Positions 28,738 to 39,397 are shown, numbered from the stretch's first letter. The stretch: 64,000 bases of DNA from Gammaproteobacteria bacterium (GCA_016195665.1 JACPZD010000022.1:1-64000); one strand, 5' to 3'. The notes: generated by a model not told the origin, from the sequence alone. Translations and numbers: made by a program.

Positions 28738-29745
28738 TTAGGTGAAGTTTAGCACCACCGCGATGTAGCCTGCGTACAGTATCCCGTTCACGCTCACATG
28801 CCAGACGCGCAACTGACCGCGTTGCAGCATGAGGCGTATCCACAGCGCCGCCGCTAAAGTCACCATCACGCCGAGTACCACGTCCAGGCGCGGCCCCCAG
28901 GGGGTGAGCATGATGCCGATGGCGGGCAGCAATGTGCCCTGAAACACCATCGCGCCGGTGACGTTGCCGAAGGCGAGCGTGTCCTTGCGCTTGCGTATCC
29001 ACAGGATGCTGTTGACCTTCTCCGGCAGTTCGGTGGCAATGGGGATAATCAGCAGCGACAGCAGCAAGGCCGAGATACCGATCAGCGGCGCGGCCTCTTC
29101 AATCCCGTGGATGAAACCCTTGGCGCCCAGCACCAGTAACGCAAGGCCCATGCCGAGTTGCGCCAGGATAACCGGATAATTTGCCGGCAATCCCACACGG
29201 CACAACAGCATCGCGCCGTGCGCCTCGGTGGCGTGACCATCTTGTACCAGCTGGGCCGAGGCGCGCAGGGTGAGCAGGATATAGACAAAATAGGTCAGCA
29301 CCAGGCCAAAGCCGATGGCGACGCGCACGCTGTTGAACTCATGCGGAACGAACAGCGCGACGGCGGCGAGCGAAAAGGCGAGCAGAAAGAAATTGAGGTC
29401 GCGTGTGAGCCCGGTCCTTTCCGGTGCGAAATGGCCATTCAGCCCGCGTTTTTTCACCGTGGCGACGAGCAGCAGAAACAGGGTCAGCGTGGACAGCATG
29501 AGCGGCGCGCCGAGGATGGCGCCGACGCCGATCTCGTGATTGAGTTCCATGTTCTCCGTGCCCGCGAAGATGGCGAGGATCGGCACCATGGTTTCCGGCA
29601 GCGCGGTGCCGACGGCGGCGAACAACGAGCCCACCACGCCCTCCGAGATTTTCAGGCGTTCACCGAGGTGCTCCAGGGCATTGCAGAATATCTCTGCCGC
29701 GACCAATATCACCAGCAACATCAGAATCAGGTAGCCAAAAATCAT
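28738..29745 (-). CDS. Calcium/cation antiporter of the CaCA family
   Basis: The 335-residue integral membrane protein has two inverted halves, each carrying an alpha repeat: GVVGSLFAAVGTALPETMVP near residue 37 and PIATELPEKVNSILW near 240. These ion-binding segments define Na+/Ca2+ or H+/Ca2+ exchangers. About ten hydrophobic helices are visible. YrbG, a member, lies beside kdsD in E. coli; here the exchanger is 25 kb away. The ion is not decidable from sequence alone. Confidence 0.88.
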   Translation of the reverse strand: MIFGYLILMLLVILVAAEIFCNALEHLGERLKISEGVVGSLFAAVGTALPETMVPILAIFAGTENMELNHEIGVGAILGAPLMLSTLTLFLLLVATVKKRGLNGHFAPERTGLTRDLNFFLLAFSLAAVALFVPHEFNSVRVAIGFGLVLTYFVYILLTLRASAQLVQDGHATEAHGAMLLCRVGLPANYPVILAQLGMGLALLVLGAKGFIHGIEEAAPLIGISALLLSLLIIPIATELPEKVNSILWIRKRKDTLAFGNVTGAMVFQGTLLPAIGIMLTPWGPRLDVVLGVMVTLAAALWIRLMLQRGQLRVWHVSVNGILYAGYIAVVLNFT

Positions 29746-29871
29746 GAGTAGACCCGAGTTGGATAAAGTCGGCCTATTCTAGGGGATAGGGGCGGGACGG
29801 TAAATGCAAATGATAAAATAGTCAGTCTATTTTGGTATTATTGGCGCTCGATTATGGCCAAGGGGCGATGC

Positions 29872-30387
29872 ATGAGCAAGACCATTAACCTGCTTGAGAA
29901 GTTTATCTTTTGGAGCCGCTGGCTGCAGGCGCCGCTCTATGTTGGCTTGATTATCGCCCAGGGCGTCTATGTCTACCACTTTGCAGTGGAGGTGGGCCAC
30001 CTGGTTGCGAAGACCACCAGCTTAACCGAAGCCGAGATCATGCTCATAGTGCTGGGGCTGATTGATGTGGTGATGATCGCCAATCTTATGGTTATGGTGG
30101 TCATCGGCGGCTACGAGACCTTTGTCTCGCGGCTGGATCTGCACGATCATCCCGACAACCCTGAGTGGCTTTCCCATGTGAGCGCGGGGACGCTCAAGGT
30201 GAAGCTGGCGATGGCTCTGGTCGGTATCTCCTCCATTCACCTGCTCAAGACGTTCATCAATGCCGCCGATATGGCTGAGGCGACCATAAAGTGGCAGGTG
30301 ATTATCCATATTACCTTTGTGATCTCGGCGCTAATCCTGGCCTATACCGATAAGTTGCTGGTTAAGCCAATTAAAGCCAGCCACTAG
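29872..30387 (+). CDS. UPF0114 (YqhA) family membrane protein
   Basis: The 171-residue protein starts MSKTINLLEKFIFWSRWLQA and has three or four membrane helices (LYVGLIIAQGVYVYHFAV, IMLIVLGLIDVVMIANLMVM, LAMALVGISSIHLL, IIHITFVISALILAY). The GGYETFVS motif and the HPDNPEWLSHV loop are typical of UPF0114. Function is unknown. ATG at 29872 follows AAGGGGCGATGC; a start at 29854 would add six residues. Confidence 0.9.
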   Translation: MSKTINLLEKFIFWSRWLQAPLYVGLIIAQGVYVYHFAVEVGHLVAKTTSLTEAEIMLIVLGLIDVVMIANLMVMVVIGGYETFVSRLDLHDHPDNPEWLSHVSAGTLKVKLAMALVGISSIHLLKTFINAADMAEATIKWQVIIHITFVISALILAYTDKLLVKPIKASH

Positions 30388-30400
30388 CTAGCCACTAAAA

Positions 30401-30470
30401 TTTACCGCGGAGGACGCAGAGGAGAAACAAACTATTTTGATCTTATTCCTCTGCGTCCTCCGCGGTAATA
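30401..30470. repeat. ACCGCGGAGGACGC inverted repeat, copy 3
   Basis: The arms TTACCGCGGAGGACGCAG and CTGCGTCCTCCGCGGTAA are perfectly complementary over more than 20 bases around a spacer of about 20. It lies between the convergent ends of the UPF0114 gene and phoR and could serve as a two-way terminator. Confidence 0.92.
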
Positions 30471-30479
30471 AATTGACTT

Positions 30480-31793
30480 TCAGTTTTCCGGAACTTCAGC
30501 AGGGCCTGTAATCGCCGAATGGGGAAAATCACAACTGAACGTGCTGCCCTTGCCGGGTTCGCTTTCGATGCGGAGTTGCGCGGCGTGACGGTTCAGTACG
30601 TGCTTGACGATGGCCAACCCAAGCCCGGTGCCGCCGCTCTCGCGTGAACGCCCCGCATCCACCCTGTAAAATCTCTCGGTAAGACGCGGGATATGGTGCG
30701 CGGCGATACCCACTCCATTGTCTCGCACCACCATGTGCCCCCCCTGCGCATCACGGAGCCAGCGAACCGCGATCTCACCGTGAGCGGGCGTATATTGCAC
30801 GGCATTAAATACCAGATTTGAGAAGGCGCTCCGCAATTCTTCCTCGTTGCCGTAGGCTTTAAGTGTTGGGTCTGCATCGAGCGTGATGGAGTGACCGCGC
30901 TCCTTGCTGAGCTCGCGCGCATCCCGGACGATGGTCTCCAGCAAGTCGGGGACGGCGATGATCTGTTCATTGTGGATTCTATGATTCATCTCCAGCCGCG
31001 ACAGCATCAGCAGGTCGGTGACGATGTGTTGCATGCGCTCGGCCTGATGCTGCATCAGTTCCAGGGAACGCAGCAAATGAGGGGGACACTCATCGTAGGC
31101 CTCCGTCAGGGTTTCCAGATAACCGTTCAACACCGTCAGCGGCGTGCGTAATTCATGCGAGACATTGGCCACAAAATCGCGCCGTACCTGTTCCAGACGG
31201 TGCACGTGCGTGCTGTCGCGCGCCACCAGCAACTGACGCTTTTTGCCGTAGGGGACGATCTGGATAGTCACTACGATCTCGCTGTTGACGGAGGAGGGCA
31301 GCTCCGCTGTTTTGGAGGGGTCAGCCGAGTTGAGCAGGCCGATAAAATCGGGGTGGCGCAGCAGGTTGACGATACGCTGCCCCAGATCTTGAGGGGAGCG
31401 CAGGCCCAGCAAATAGCCGGTCGCGGCATTGAACCATTCGATCTCACCGTGAGGCCCCAACACCACGATCCCGTCCGGCAAGGCGGCGGCCGCCTCCTCG
31501 AAACGGTCCACGGCGCTTGCCAGCTTGCGCTTTTGCTTGCGGGTGCGCGCCTCCAGACGGTATATCTCGGTGGAAATATCCTCCCATACTCCCACGGAGA
31601 ACAGGGGGGAAAACTTTTCTTCATTTTTGAGCCAGTGCAGCAGGCGATAAATATTAACCAGGTGCGAGGCGAGGTAGGCGAGCAGGGTTAGCGACCCGGC
31701 CAGGATGAGATGACCGGCGATCAGTCCCAGGATCAGGGCGGCGAGGGCGAGCCCTATGACATAACGAAGTTCGCGCAGCCAACCGCTAGGCAT
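30480..31793 (-). CDS. phoR: Phosphate regulon sensor histidine kinase PhoR
   Basis: The 437-residue kinase has two N-terminal membrane helices (IGLALAALILGLIAGHLIL, then LTLLAYLASHLV), a PhoR linker, a PAS domain (ALPDGIVVLGPHGEIEWFNA), a HisKA box with the phospho-acceptor in FVANVSHELRTPLTVLNGYL and an HATPase (NLVFNAVQY, DNGVGI, GGTGLGLAIVKHVL). PhoR senses phosphate and phosphorylates PhoB. PhoB normally lies directly upstream; here the upstream neighbour is hppA, so the kinase is separated from its regulator. Confidence 0.92.
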   Translation of the reverse strand: MPSGWLRELRYVIGLALAALILGLIAGHLILAGSLTLLAYLASHLVNIYRLLHWLKNEEKFSPLFSVGVWEDISTEIYRLEARTRKQKRKLASAVDRFEEAAAALPDGIVVLGPHGEIEWFNAATGYLLGLRSPQDLGQRIVNLLRHPDFIGLLNSADPSKTAELPSSVNSEIVVTIQIVPYGKKRQLLVARDSTHVHRLEQVRRDFVANVSHELRTPLTVLNGYLETLTEAYDECPPHLLRSLELMQHQAERMQHIVTDLLMLSRLEMNHRIHNEQIIAVPDLLETIVRDARELSKERGHSITLDADPTLKAYGNEEELRSAFSNLVFNAVQYTPAHGEIAVRWLRDAQGGHMVVRDNGVGIAAHHIPRLTERFYRVDAGRSRESGGTGLGLAIVKHVLNRHAAQLRIESEPGKGSTFSCDFPHSAITGPAEVPEN

Positions 31794-31906
31794 AAGTCCG
31801 TCTCCGTTATGGCAGGAGATTGAAGGAACCCTCTCCCCATCGGCTACGCCCCCCTCGCTTCGCTCTCCCCGCTTTCGCGGGAGAGGGGGGAATTGATGAA
31901 AGTCTC

Positions 31907-33934
31907 TTATAAGAGAGGGACGATTAACAAGGCCACGATGTTGATGATCTTGATCATCGGGTTGACCGCGGGACCGGCTGTATCCTTGTAGGGGTCGCCT
32001 ACGGTGTCGCCGGTGACGGCGGCTTTATGGGCCTCCGAGCCTTTGCCGCCGAAGTGGCCTTCCTCGATGTATTTCTTGGCGTTATCCCAGGCGCCGCCGC
32101 CGGTGGTCATGGAGATGGCCACGAACAGGCCGGTGACGATGGTGCCGAGCAGCACGCCGCCCAACGCCTGCGGGCCCAGTATCAGACCTACGGCGACCGG
32201 AACCAAGACCGGTAGCAATGACGGCACAATCATTTCTTTAATAGCCGCCTTGGTGAGCAGATCCACCGCGCGCGAGTAATCGGGCTTGGCGGTGCCCGCC
32301 ATGATGCCGGGGATTTCCTTGAACTGACGCCGCACCTCGACCACTACCGACGCGGCCGCGCGGCCCACGGCCTGCATGGCGAGCGCGCCGAACAGATAGG
32401 GCACCATGCCGCCGATCAAGAGACCGATAATGACCATATGATTGGAGAGGTCAAACGTCTGCTCGCCGCCCAGGTGAGACTTGAGGGCGTGGGTGTAGTC
32501 GGCGAACAGCACCAGCGCCGCAAGACCGGCCGAGCCGATGGCGTATCCCTTGGTGACCGCCTTGGTGGTGTTGCCCACCGCGTCCAGCGGATCGGTGACG
32601 TCGCGCACCTCTTTGGGCAAGCCCGCCATCTGCGCGATGCCGCCCGCGTTATCGGTGATCGGGCCGTAGGCGTCGAGCGCCACGATGATGCCCGCCATGG
32701 ACAGCATGGAGGTCACCGCAACGGCAATGCCATACAGCTCGGCGAGCTGGTAGGCGCCTAAAATACCTAAGCAGATCACGATCACCGGCAGGGCGGTGGA
32801 CTTCATGGAGATGGCCAGACCGGAAATGATGTTGGTGGCGTGCCCGGTGGTGGAGGCCTCGGCGATGTAGCGCACCGGCGAGTACTCGGTCGCGGTGTAG
32901 TACTCGGTGATGACCACCAGCGCGGCGGTAACCATGAGGCCAATGAGGGCGGCGCCGTAGAGATTAATCACGGTGTAGCTGCCATTATCCGCCATCAGCC
33001 ACTGGGTGACGAAATAAAACGCAATGGCGGAGAGTCCCCCGGCCACAATCAGGCCGCGATACAGTGCGTTCATGATCTTGCCGCCCTCGCGCGCGGTGAC
33101 GAAGAAGGTGCCGATGATGGAGGCGATGATGGACACCGCGCCCAGCATCAAGGGATAGAGCACGGCGTTCGCGCCCGCGGTGGCGAGCACCAGGCTGCCG
33201 AGCAGCATGGTGGCGATGATGGTTACCGCGTAGGTCTCGAACAGGTCGGCGGCCATACCGGCGCAGTCGCCCACGTTGTCGCCCACATTGTCGGCGATCA
33301 CCGCCGGGTTACGCGCATCGTCTTCCGGGATGCCGGCCTCTACCTTGCCCACCAGGTCCGCGCCCACGTCCGCGCCCTTGGTGAAGATGCCGCCGCCGAG
33401 ACGTGCGAAGATGGAGATCAGCGAGCCGCCGAAGGCGAAGCCGACCAGGCCGTGCAGCGTCTCTTCCTGGGTCGCACCGAACAGCGGGGCGAGCGCATAG
33501 TAGCCCGCCACGCCGAGCAGCCCTAAACCCACCACCAGCATGCCGGTGATGGCGCCACCGCGGAATGCGACCTGCAGGGCGGCGTTAATGCCGCTGCGCG
33601 CGGCCTCGGCGGTGCGCACGTTGGCGCGTACCGAGATGATCATGCCGATGTAGCCTGCCGCGCCGGACAGAACCGCGCCGAGGGCAAAGCCGATGGCGGT
33701 CTTCCAGCCCAGGGCGGGCACAAAGCCGATGACCAGGAACAGCGCCACGCCGGCCAGGGCGATGGTGCTGTACTGGCGATTCAGGTAGGCCATGGCGCCT
33801 TCCTGGATTGCGGCGGCGATTTTACGCATGGCCTCGTTGCCGTCGGACTTGGCAAGTATCCAGCGCATGGACACTGCGCCGTAGACGATCGCGGCGAAGG
33901 CGCAGGCAAGACTGATGATGAGAGCTGCTGACAT
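31907..33934 (-). CDS. hppA: K+-independent proton-translocating pyrophosphatase
   Basis: The 675-residue membrane pump hydrolyses PPi and exports protons. It has about 16 helices and the signature [18 protein letters not shown] followed by [20 protein letters not shown]. The GNTTKA motif carries lysine where potassium-dependent enzymes have alanine, so this should be the K+-independent H+ type. It lies 50 bases after pfp on the same strand, an arrangement known in methanotrophs, and would recycle PPi energy with the PPi-dependent kinase. Confidence 0.95.
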   Translation of the reverse strand: MSAALIISLACAFAAIVYGAVSMRWILAKSDGNEAMRKIAAAIQEGAMAYLNRQYSTIALAGVALFLVIGFVPALGWKTAIGFALGAVLSGAAGYIGMIISVRANVRTAEAARSGINAALQVAFRGGAITGMLVVGLGLLGVAGYYALAPLFGATQEETLHGLVGFAFGGSLISIFARLGGGIFTKGADVGADLVGKVEAGIPEDDARNPAVIADNVGDNVGDCAGMAADLFETYAVTIIATMLLGSLVLATAGANAVLYPLMLGAVSIIASIIGTFFVTAREGGKIMNALYRGLIVAGGLSAIAFYFVTQWLMADNGSYTVINLYGAALIGLMVTAALVVITEYYTATEYSPVRYIAEASTTGHATNIISGLAISMKSTALPVIVICLGILGAYQLAELYGIAVAVTSMLSMAGIIVALDAYGPITDNAGGIAQMAGLPKEVRDVTDPLDAVGNTTKAVTKGYAIGSAGLAALVLFADYTHALKSHLGGEQTFDLSNHMVIIGLLIGGMVPYLFGALAMQAVGRAAASVVVEVRRQFKEIPGIMAGTAKPDYSRAVDLLTKAAIKEMIVPSLLPVLVPVAVGLILGPQALGGVLLGTIVTGLFVAISMTTGGGAWDNAKKYIEEGHFGGKGSEAHKAAVTGDTVGDPYKDTAGPAVNPMIKIINIVALLIVPLL

Positions 33935-33966
33935 TACGTTTTCTCCCTGGTTAAGTTACGAAAGTT

Positions 33967-33984
33967 GGCCGAATGAATTCGGCC
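33967..33984. repeat. GGCCGAAT/ATTCGGCC palindrome, copy 2
   Basis: Eight-base arms with a GA loop occupy part of the 50-base pfp-hppA gap, ending at the base next to the pfp stop codon. Confidence 0.85.
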
Positions 33985-35304
33985 CTACTTTTTTACTTCA
34001 AAAGCTGTTTTGAGCTTCTTCGGCACCGCCGTGTTCTTGAGGCGCACATACTGCGGCAGACCGTTTTTGTAAGGCGGATAGTCTTCGCCGGAGATGAGCG
34101 GCTCCAGGTAGACGCGGCACTTGTCGGTGATGCCGAAGCCGTCTGGCGTGATGAAGTCCTTGGGCATCATCTTTTCCACGTTGGCGACCTTGGCAAGCGA
34201 CGCCATGCCTACTTTCCACTTATAAGGTTTGCTGGAGACGCGCTCCACCGTGGGCATCACGGCATTGTGACCCTTGAGGGCAAATTCTACCGCTGCCTTG
34301 CCCACGGCATAGGCCTGCGCCACGTCGGTCTTGGAGGCGATATGGCGCGCGGCGCGTTGCAGATAATCCGCCACCGCCCAATGATACTTGAGTCCCAGCC
34401 CCTCTTTAATCATGTTAGCCACCACCGGCGCGACTCCGCCCAGTTGCGCGTGGCCGAAGGCGTCGCGCAGACCCTGATCCGACAGGAACTTGCCGTCCGC
34501 GCCCTTCACGCCCTCGGAGACTACCACCGAGCAATAGCCGAATTTTTTCACCAGCGCGTCTACCTTGGCGAGAAATTTTGTCTGAACGAAGGGGACCTCG
34601 GGGAATAGGATGACGATAGGGATTTCGCAGTCCTTGCTCGAGGCCAACCCCCCCGCCGCGGCGATCCAGCCTGCGTGGCGGCCCATCACCTCGACGACAA
34701 ATACCTTGGTCGAGGTCTTGGCCATGCTGGCCACGTCGAAGCTCGCCTCGCGGGTAGAGACGGCGATGTACTTGGCGACCGAGCCGAAGCCGGGGCAGCA
34801 GTCGGTGATAGGAAGGTCGTTGTCCACGGTCTTGGGCACATGGACCGCTTGCAGCGGATAACCCAGTTTCTCGGAGAGTTGCGAGACCTTGAGGCAGGTG
34901 TCGGCGGAGTCGCCGCCGCCGTTATAAAAGAAATAGCCGATGTTGTGCGCCTTGAAGACTTCGATGAGACGCTCATACTCGGCGGTCGCTCCCGGCGTCC
35001 TGCCTCCCGCGACACTAGTACTTCCGTGTACGTCGCGGCTTTGATCTAAACTCTTGAGTTTGAAGCGGCACGAGCCGAAGGCGCCGGAGGGGGTATGGCG
35101 CAGTGCGGCGATGGCCTTGGCGGATTCCTTGCCGGTGTCTATCAAGTCTTCGGTGAGCGCGCCGATAATACCGTTGCGCCCGGCATAGACCTTGCCGATC
35201 TTGTCCTTGTGTTTGCGCGCGGCCTCGATCACGCCGCAGGCGGAGGCGTTGATGACGGCGGTGACGCCGCCGGATTGAGCGTAAAAGGCATTCTTCTTTG
35301 GCAT
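33985..35304 (-). CDS. pfp: Pyrophosphate-dependent 6-phosphofructokinase
   Basis: The 439-residue enzyme interconverts fructose-6-phosphate plus PPi and fructose-1,6-bisphosphate. PPi use is indicated by Asp in GGGDS (129-133), at the place where ATP enzymes have Gly, and by Lys158 in PKTVDND. Other motifs are PGFGSVAKY and EVMGRHAGWIAAAGG. ATG at 35304 (MPKKNAFYAQSGG) is the family start. Residues about 91-107 (DVHGSTSVAGGRTPGAT) appear to be an insertion encoded by a dispersed palindrome. It forms an operon with hppA. Confidence 0.93.
   Translation of the reverse strand: MPKKNAFYAQSGGVTAVINASACGVIEAARKHKDKIGKVYAGRNGIIGALTEDLIDTGKESAKAIAALRHTPSGAFGSCRFKLKSLDQSRDVHGSTSVAGGRTPGATAEYERLIEVFKAHNIGYFFYNGGGDSADTCLKVSQLSEKLGYPLQAVHVPKTVDNDLPITDCCPGFGSVAKYIAVSTREASFDVASMAKTSTKVFVVEVMGRHAGWIAAAGGLASSKDCEIPIVILFPEVPFVQTKFLAKVDALVKKFGYCSVVVSEGVKGADGKFLSDQGLRDAFGHAQLGGVAPVVANMIKEGLGLKYHWAVADYLQRAARHIASKTDVAQAYAVGKAAVEFALKGHNAVMPTVERVSSKPYKWKVGMASLAKVANVEKMMPKDFITPDGFGITDKCRVYLEPLISGEDYPPYKNGLPQYVRLKNTAVPKKLKTAFEVKK
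34984..35038. repeat. Palindromic repeat inserted in frame inside pfp
   Basis: On the minus strand the bases CGACGTACACGGAAGTACTA, then GTGTCGCG, then GGAGGCAGGACGCCGGGAGC match the intergenic repeats at 35375-35429 and 55982-56030. The coding frame is kept and adds about 17 residues between KSLDQSR and AEYERLIEV. Confidence 0.88.
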
Positions 35305-35786
35305 AGAGGTTCTCAACTTAAGGTCAACAAAAAGATGTTTGGATATTCGCGCTCGGGGTCGCTCTTACGCATCCTGTGACGTACAGGGACGTACTAATGT
35401 CGCGGTAGGCAGGATGCCGGGAGCGACCGTCCGCGACATTCGCAGAACCCTTCGCTGTCGCTCTTCCCTGTGCAGCATAAGCAGGCATACTAACGGGTAG
35501 TCACTTTGCATTGCAGACGCTCCGTGTGCGGCGAGCTGTTTTTTGATCTTTTAACTCCCTACTCTGGACGAAATGTCATCGGATACGGTTAAATATCCGG
35601 CTTATAAATTTGCCCAAGGATACTCTAGATTGAAAATTTTTTCACGGAGTTCGTTGACTTCTATATGAATCTAAGAGTAGCTTAGCGCGTGCCGTGGATG
35701 AAGGCTATGAATAACAGCTCATAATTACCCGCAGGAGAAGGTGAACTGAGATCAAAAATGACCACTGCAAGAAAGGGGAAGGCCTT
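35305..35786. other. Long intergenic region between pfp and adk
   Basis: This 482-base divergent gap includes one palindromic repeat (35349-35430). The rest (35431-35786) shows no credible frame and becomes AT rich towards adk (35580-35700), where promoters for adk are likely. I cannot point to a convincing -35/-10 pair. Confidence 0.7.
35349..35430. repeat. Palindromic repeat, intergenic copy next to pfp
   Basis: The outer arms GCTCGGGGTCGCTC and GAGCGACC, and ACGCATCCTG against CAGGATGCC, fold around the core GACGTACAGGGACGTACTAA. The core and right arm match the copy inside pfp only about 340 bases away and the copy before iscR. Confidence 0.88.
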
Positions 35787-36920
35787 ATGAGAATAATTCT
35801 GTTAGGGGCGCCCGGATCGGGTAAGGGTACACAGGCCAAGTTGCTGGCCGAAAAATATAAGATTCCACAAATCTCCACTGGCGATTTGCTGCGTGCCGCC
35901 GTCGCCGCTGGCACGCCGCTGGGGCGGCTGGCAAAGGTCATCATGGATGCCGGCCAATTGGTCTCCGATGAAATCGTGTTGGGGATGATACAGGATCGCC
36001 TGGGGGCGCCCGATGCCCGCAAGGGCTTTATCCTCGATGGTTTCCCGCGCAATATCCAGCAGGCCGAGGCGCTGGACAGCCTGCTGGAAAGGCTGGGCCA
36101 ACCTCTGCAAATGGCGCTGCTCATCGAGGTTGACGTTGACATCCTGATGCAGCGTCTCACCGGCCGGCGCACCTGCGAATCCTGCGGCCAGACCTACAAT
36201 ATCTATACCTCTCCCTCCAGGCTGGACGACAAATGCGACAAGTGCGGCGGCAACCTGCGGCACCGGGCCGATGACAACGAAGAAACCATAGGCAGCCGGC
36301 TGCGGGTGTATGAGGCGCAGACCACTCCGTTGCTTTCCTATTATCGCAAGCAGGGCAAGCTGCGCGCCGTTCAAGGTGTTGGCGAAATTGCCGATATTAA
36401 CCGGGCGGCTTCTAAATTGGCGGATGAAGTGGGCAAACAGCCCGCGGCTGCGGCGGCTCCGGCTCCTGCGGTGGCGCCAGCGAAGCCTGCCGTGCATGCC
36501 GCGCCTAAGCCCGCCGCTGCTAAAGCCGGCGCCCAACCGGCGGCCGCAAAGCAGCCCGCCGCCAAGAAGGCTGTGGCCAAAAAGACCGGCGGAAAAGTCT
36601 CACCACGGAAGAAAGCAGCAACCAAGCAGGCAGCTCCAAGGAAGGCAATAAAAAAGGCAGCGTCCAAGAAGGGGGCCAAAAAGATGGCCATAAAGAAGAA
36701 GGCAGCATCCAAGAAGCTGGTAGTAAAAAAGACGAAGACAACTACTAAGAAGGAGACCGTAAAAATGGCAATTAAGAAAGCAGCAACAAAGAAGAAGGCA
36801 GCTCCTAAAAAGGCCGCAGCTAAGAAGAAGGCAGCCCCTAAGAAGACTGTCAAGAAGGCAGCACCAAAGCGGAAGACTGTAGCCAGGAAAAAGGCAGCCC
36901 CCAAGAAGGCCAAGAAGTAA
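35787..36920 (+). CDS. adk: Adenylate kinase fused to a histone H1-like Lys/Ala/Pro tail
   Basis: Residues 1-217 form a complete long-lid adenylate kinase (AMP + ATP to 2 ADP): P-loop GAPGSGKGT, the LDGFPRN AMP-site motif, and a zinc lid with C130, C133, C150 and C153. Residues 218-377 are low complexity: first Ala/Pro (PAAAAAPAPAVAPAKPAV), then KAAPKK-type repeats with about 40% lysine, like bacterial histone H1-like proteins. ATG has AAGGGGAAGGCC upstream. The tail may bind nucleic acid or polyphosphate. No in-frame stop separates the parts. Codon choice in the last 300 bases leans to AAG and GCA. Confidence 0.95.
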   Translation: MRIILLGAPGSGKGTQAKLLAEKYKIPQISTGDLLRAAVAAGTPLGRLAKVIMDAGQLVSDEIVLGMIQDRLGAPDARKGFILDGFPRNIQQAEALDSLLERLGQPLQMALLIEVDVDILMQRLTGRRTCESCGQTYNIYTSPSRLDDKCDKCGGNLRHRADDNEETIGSRLRVYEAQTTPLLSYYRKQGKLRAVQGVGEIADINRAASKLADEVGKQPAAAAAPAPAVAPAKPAVHAAPKPAAAKAGAQPAAAKQPAAKKAVAKKTGGKVSPRKKAATKQAAPRKAIKKAASKKGAKKMAIKKKAASKKLVVKKTKTTTKKETVKMAIKKAATKKKAAPKKAAAKKKAAPKKTVKKAAPKRKTVARKKAAPKKAKK

Positions 36921-36997
36921 TTCGGGGATACTGCTGGCCATGCCGCCATAAGAAGCGGTAATAATGACGAGGTCATTAGAAAGATGATGTAAAATTA

Positions 36998-37021
36998 AGC
37001 GGCTTCGGCCGCTTTTTTTTT
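36998..37021 (+). terminator. Rho-independent terminator after adk
   Basis: AGCGGC, the stable loop TTCG, GCCGCT, then eight Ts. It isolates adk from obgE. Confidence 0.92.
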
Positions 37022-37067
37022 GCTAAGGCTGCCTCCCCCGGCTTACATTTCTCACTCTTGACGGTAG

Positions 37068-38204
<1,137 letters not shown>

Positions 38205-39329
38205 ATGTCACACAGACAACAACTCGGAAAATCGCGCCGCTGGGTCATCAAGATCGGCAGCGCACTGCTGACCGCCGATGGGCGCGGTCTCGACACCGTC
38301 GCTATCAGAGGCTGGGTGGAGCAGATGGTACGGCTGCGCGAGCGCGGTACGGAGTTGGTGCTGGTCTCCTCCGGCGCGGTGGCCGAGGGCATGAAACGCC
38401 TCGGCTGGACGAAACGCCCCGTCGCTCTGCATGACCTTCAGGCCGCCGCGGCGGTCGGGCAGATGGGCCTGGTGCAGGCGTACGAGTCACACTTTCAGAC
38501 CCACGCCATCCACACCGCGCAAATCCTGCTGACGCACGAGGATCTTTCCAACCGTAACCGCTATCTCAATGCGCGCAGCACGCTGCATACCCTGATTAAG
38601 CTCGGCGTCATCCCGGTCATCAACGAAAACGACACGGTCGCCACCGACGAGATCCGCCTGGGCGACAACGACAACCTGGCGGCCCTGGTCGCCAATCTGG
38701 TCGAGGCCGAATTGCTGGTCATCCTCACCGACCAGGCCGGTATGTACGAGAGCGACCCGCGCCAAAATCCGGACGCCAAATTGATTCATGAAGCGCCCGC
38801 CGGCGATCCTCAATTGGAGATCATGGCGGGCGGCGCCTCCGGGGCATTTGGCCGCGGCGGCATGCTCACCAAGATCCAGGCCGCCGCCCGCGCCGCCCGC
38901 TCCGGGTGCGCAACCCTGATCGCATCCGGGCGAGAGCCGGAGGTGCTGGTGCGCATCGCGCAAGCCGAACAGCTCGGGACCTTGCTGCTGCCTGCTCAGG
39001 AGCCGATGGCGGCGCGCAAGCAGTGGCTGTCCGCTCAGTTACAGGTGCGCGGACGTTTGACCCTCGACGCCGGCGCCGTTAAGGTATTGCGCGAAGCGGG
39101 TAAAAGCTTGTTGTCGGTTGGCGTGACGGCGGTGGAGGGCGACTTTGTGCGCGGCGAAGTGGTGGCGTGTATGAGCACCGAAGGCAAAGAGATCGCGCGC
39201 GGCTTGGTGAATTACAGCGCCGACGAGGCGCGCAAAATCATGCGTCAGCCGAGTGACAGGATTGAAGATCTGCTAGGCTATGTGGATGAGCCGGAGTTGA
39301 TCCATCGGGATAATTTGGTGTTGGTTTAA
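38205..39329 (+). CDS. proB: Glutamate 5-kinase ProB
   Basis: ProB phosphorylates glutamate in the first step of proline synthesis. The 374-residue protein has an amino-acid-kinase domain ([51 protein letters not shown] as two runs) and a C-terminal PUA domain ([11 protein letters not shown]). ATG at 38205 gives the canonical length; the longer frame reads through the repeat ([13 protein letters not shown]) and is rejected. No Shine-Dalgarno is seen in the repeat-derived leader. obgE-proB order is common. Confidence 0.95.
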   Translation: MSHRQQLGKSRRWVIKIGSALLTADGRGLDTVAIRGWVEQMVRLRERGTELVLVSSGAVAEGMKRLGWTKRPVALHDLQAAAAVGQMGLVQAYESHFQTHAIHTAQILLTHEDLSNRNRYLNARSTLHTLIKLGVIPVINENDTVATDEIRLGDNDNLAALVANLVEAELLVILTDQAGMYESDPRQNPDAKLIHEAPAGDPQLEIMAGGASGAFGRGGMLTKIQAAARAARSGCATLIASGREPEVLVRIAQAEQLGTLLLPAQEPMAARKQWLSAQLQVRGRLTLDAGAVKVLREAGKSLLSVGVTAVEGDFVRGEVVACMSTEGKEIARGLVNYSADEARKIMRQPSDRIEDLLGYVDEPELIHRDNLVLV

Positions 39330-39335
39330 GACAGT

Positions 39336-39397
39336 GTAGGGTGGGTACCGTTTCTGTGCCCACCGTCACGTGGGCACATAAGGCGTGCCCACCCTAC
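39336..39397. repeat. GTAGGGTGGG inverted repeat
   Basis: Outer arms GTAGGGTGGG and CCACCCTAC enclose inner arms TGTGCCCAC and GTGGGCACA. It sits between the convergent ends of proB and speE, provides the speE stop codon, and is a plausible bidirectional terminator. Confidence 0.88.

Noticed and set aside
35431-35786. Possible small gene or riboswitch before adk
   Set aside because: I found no frame with a good start and ribosome site and no recognisable aptamer; it is better left as an intergenic region.
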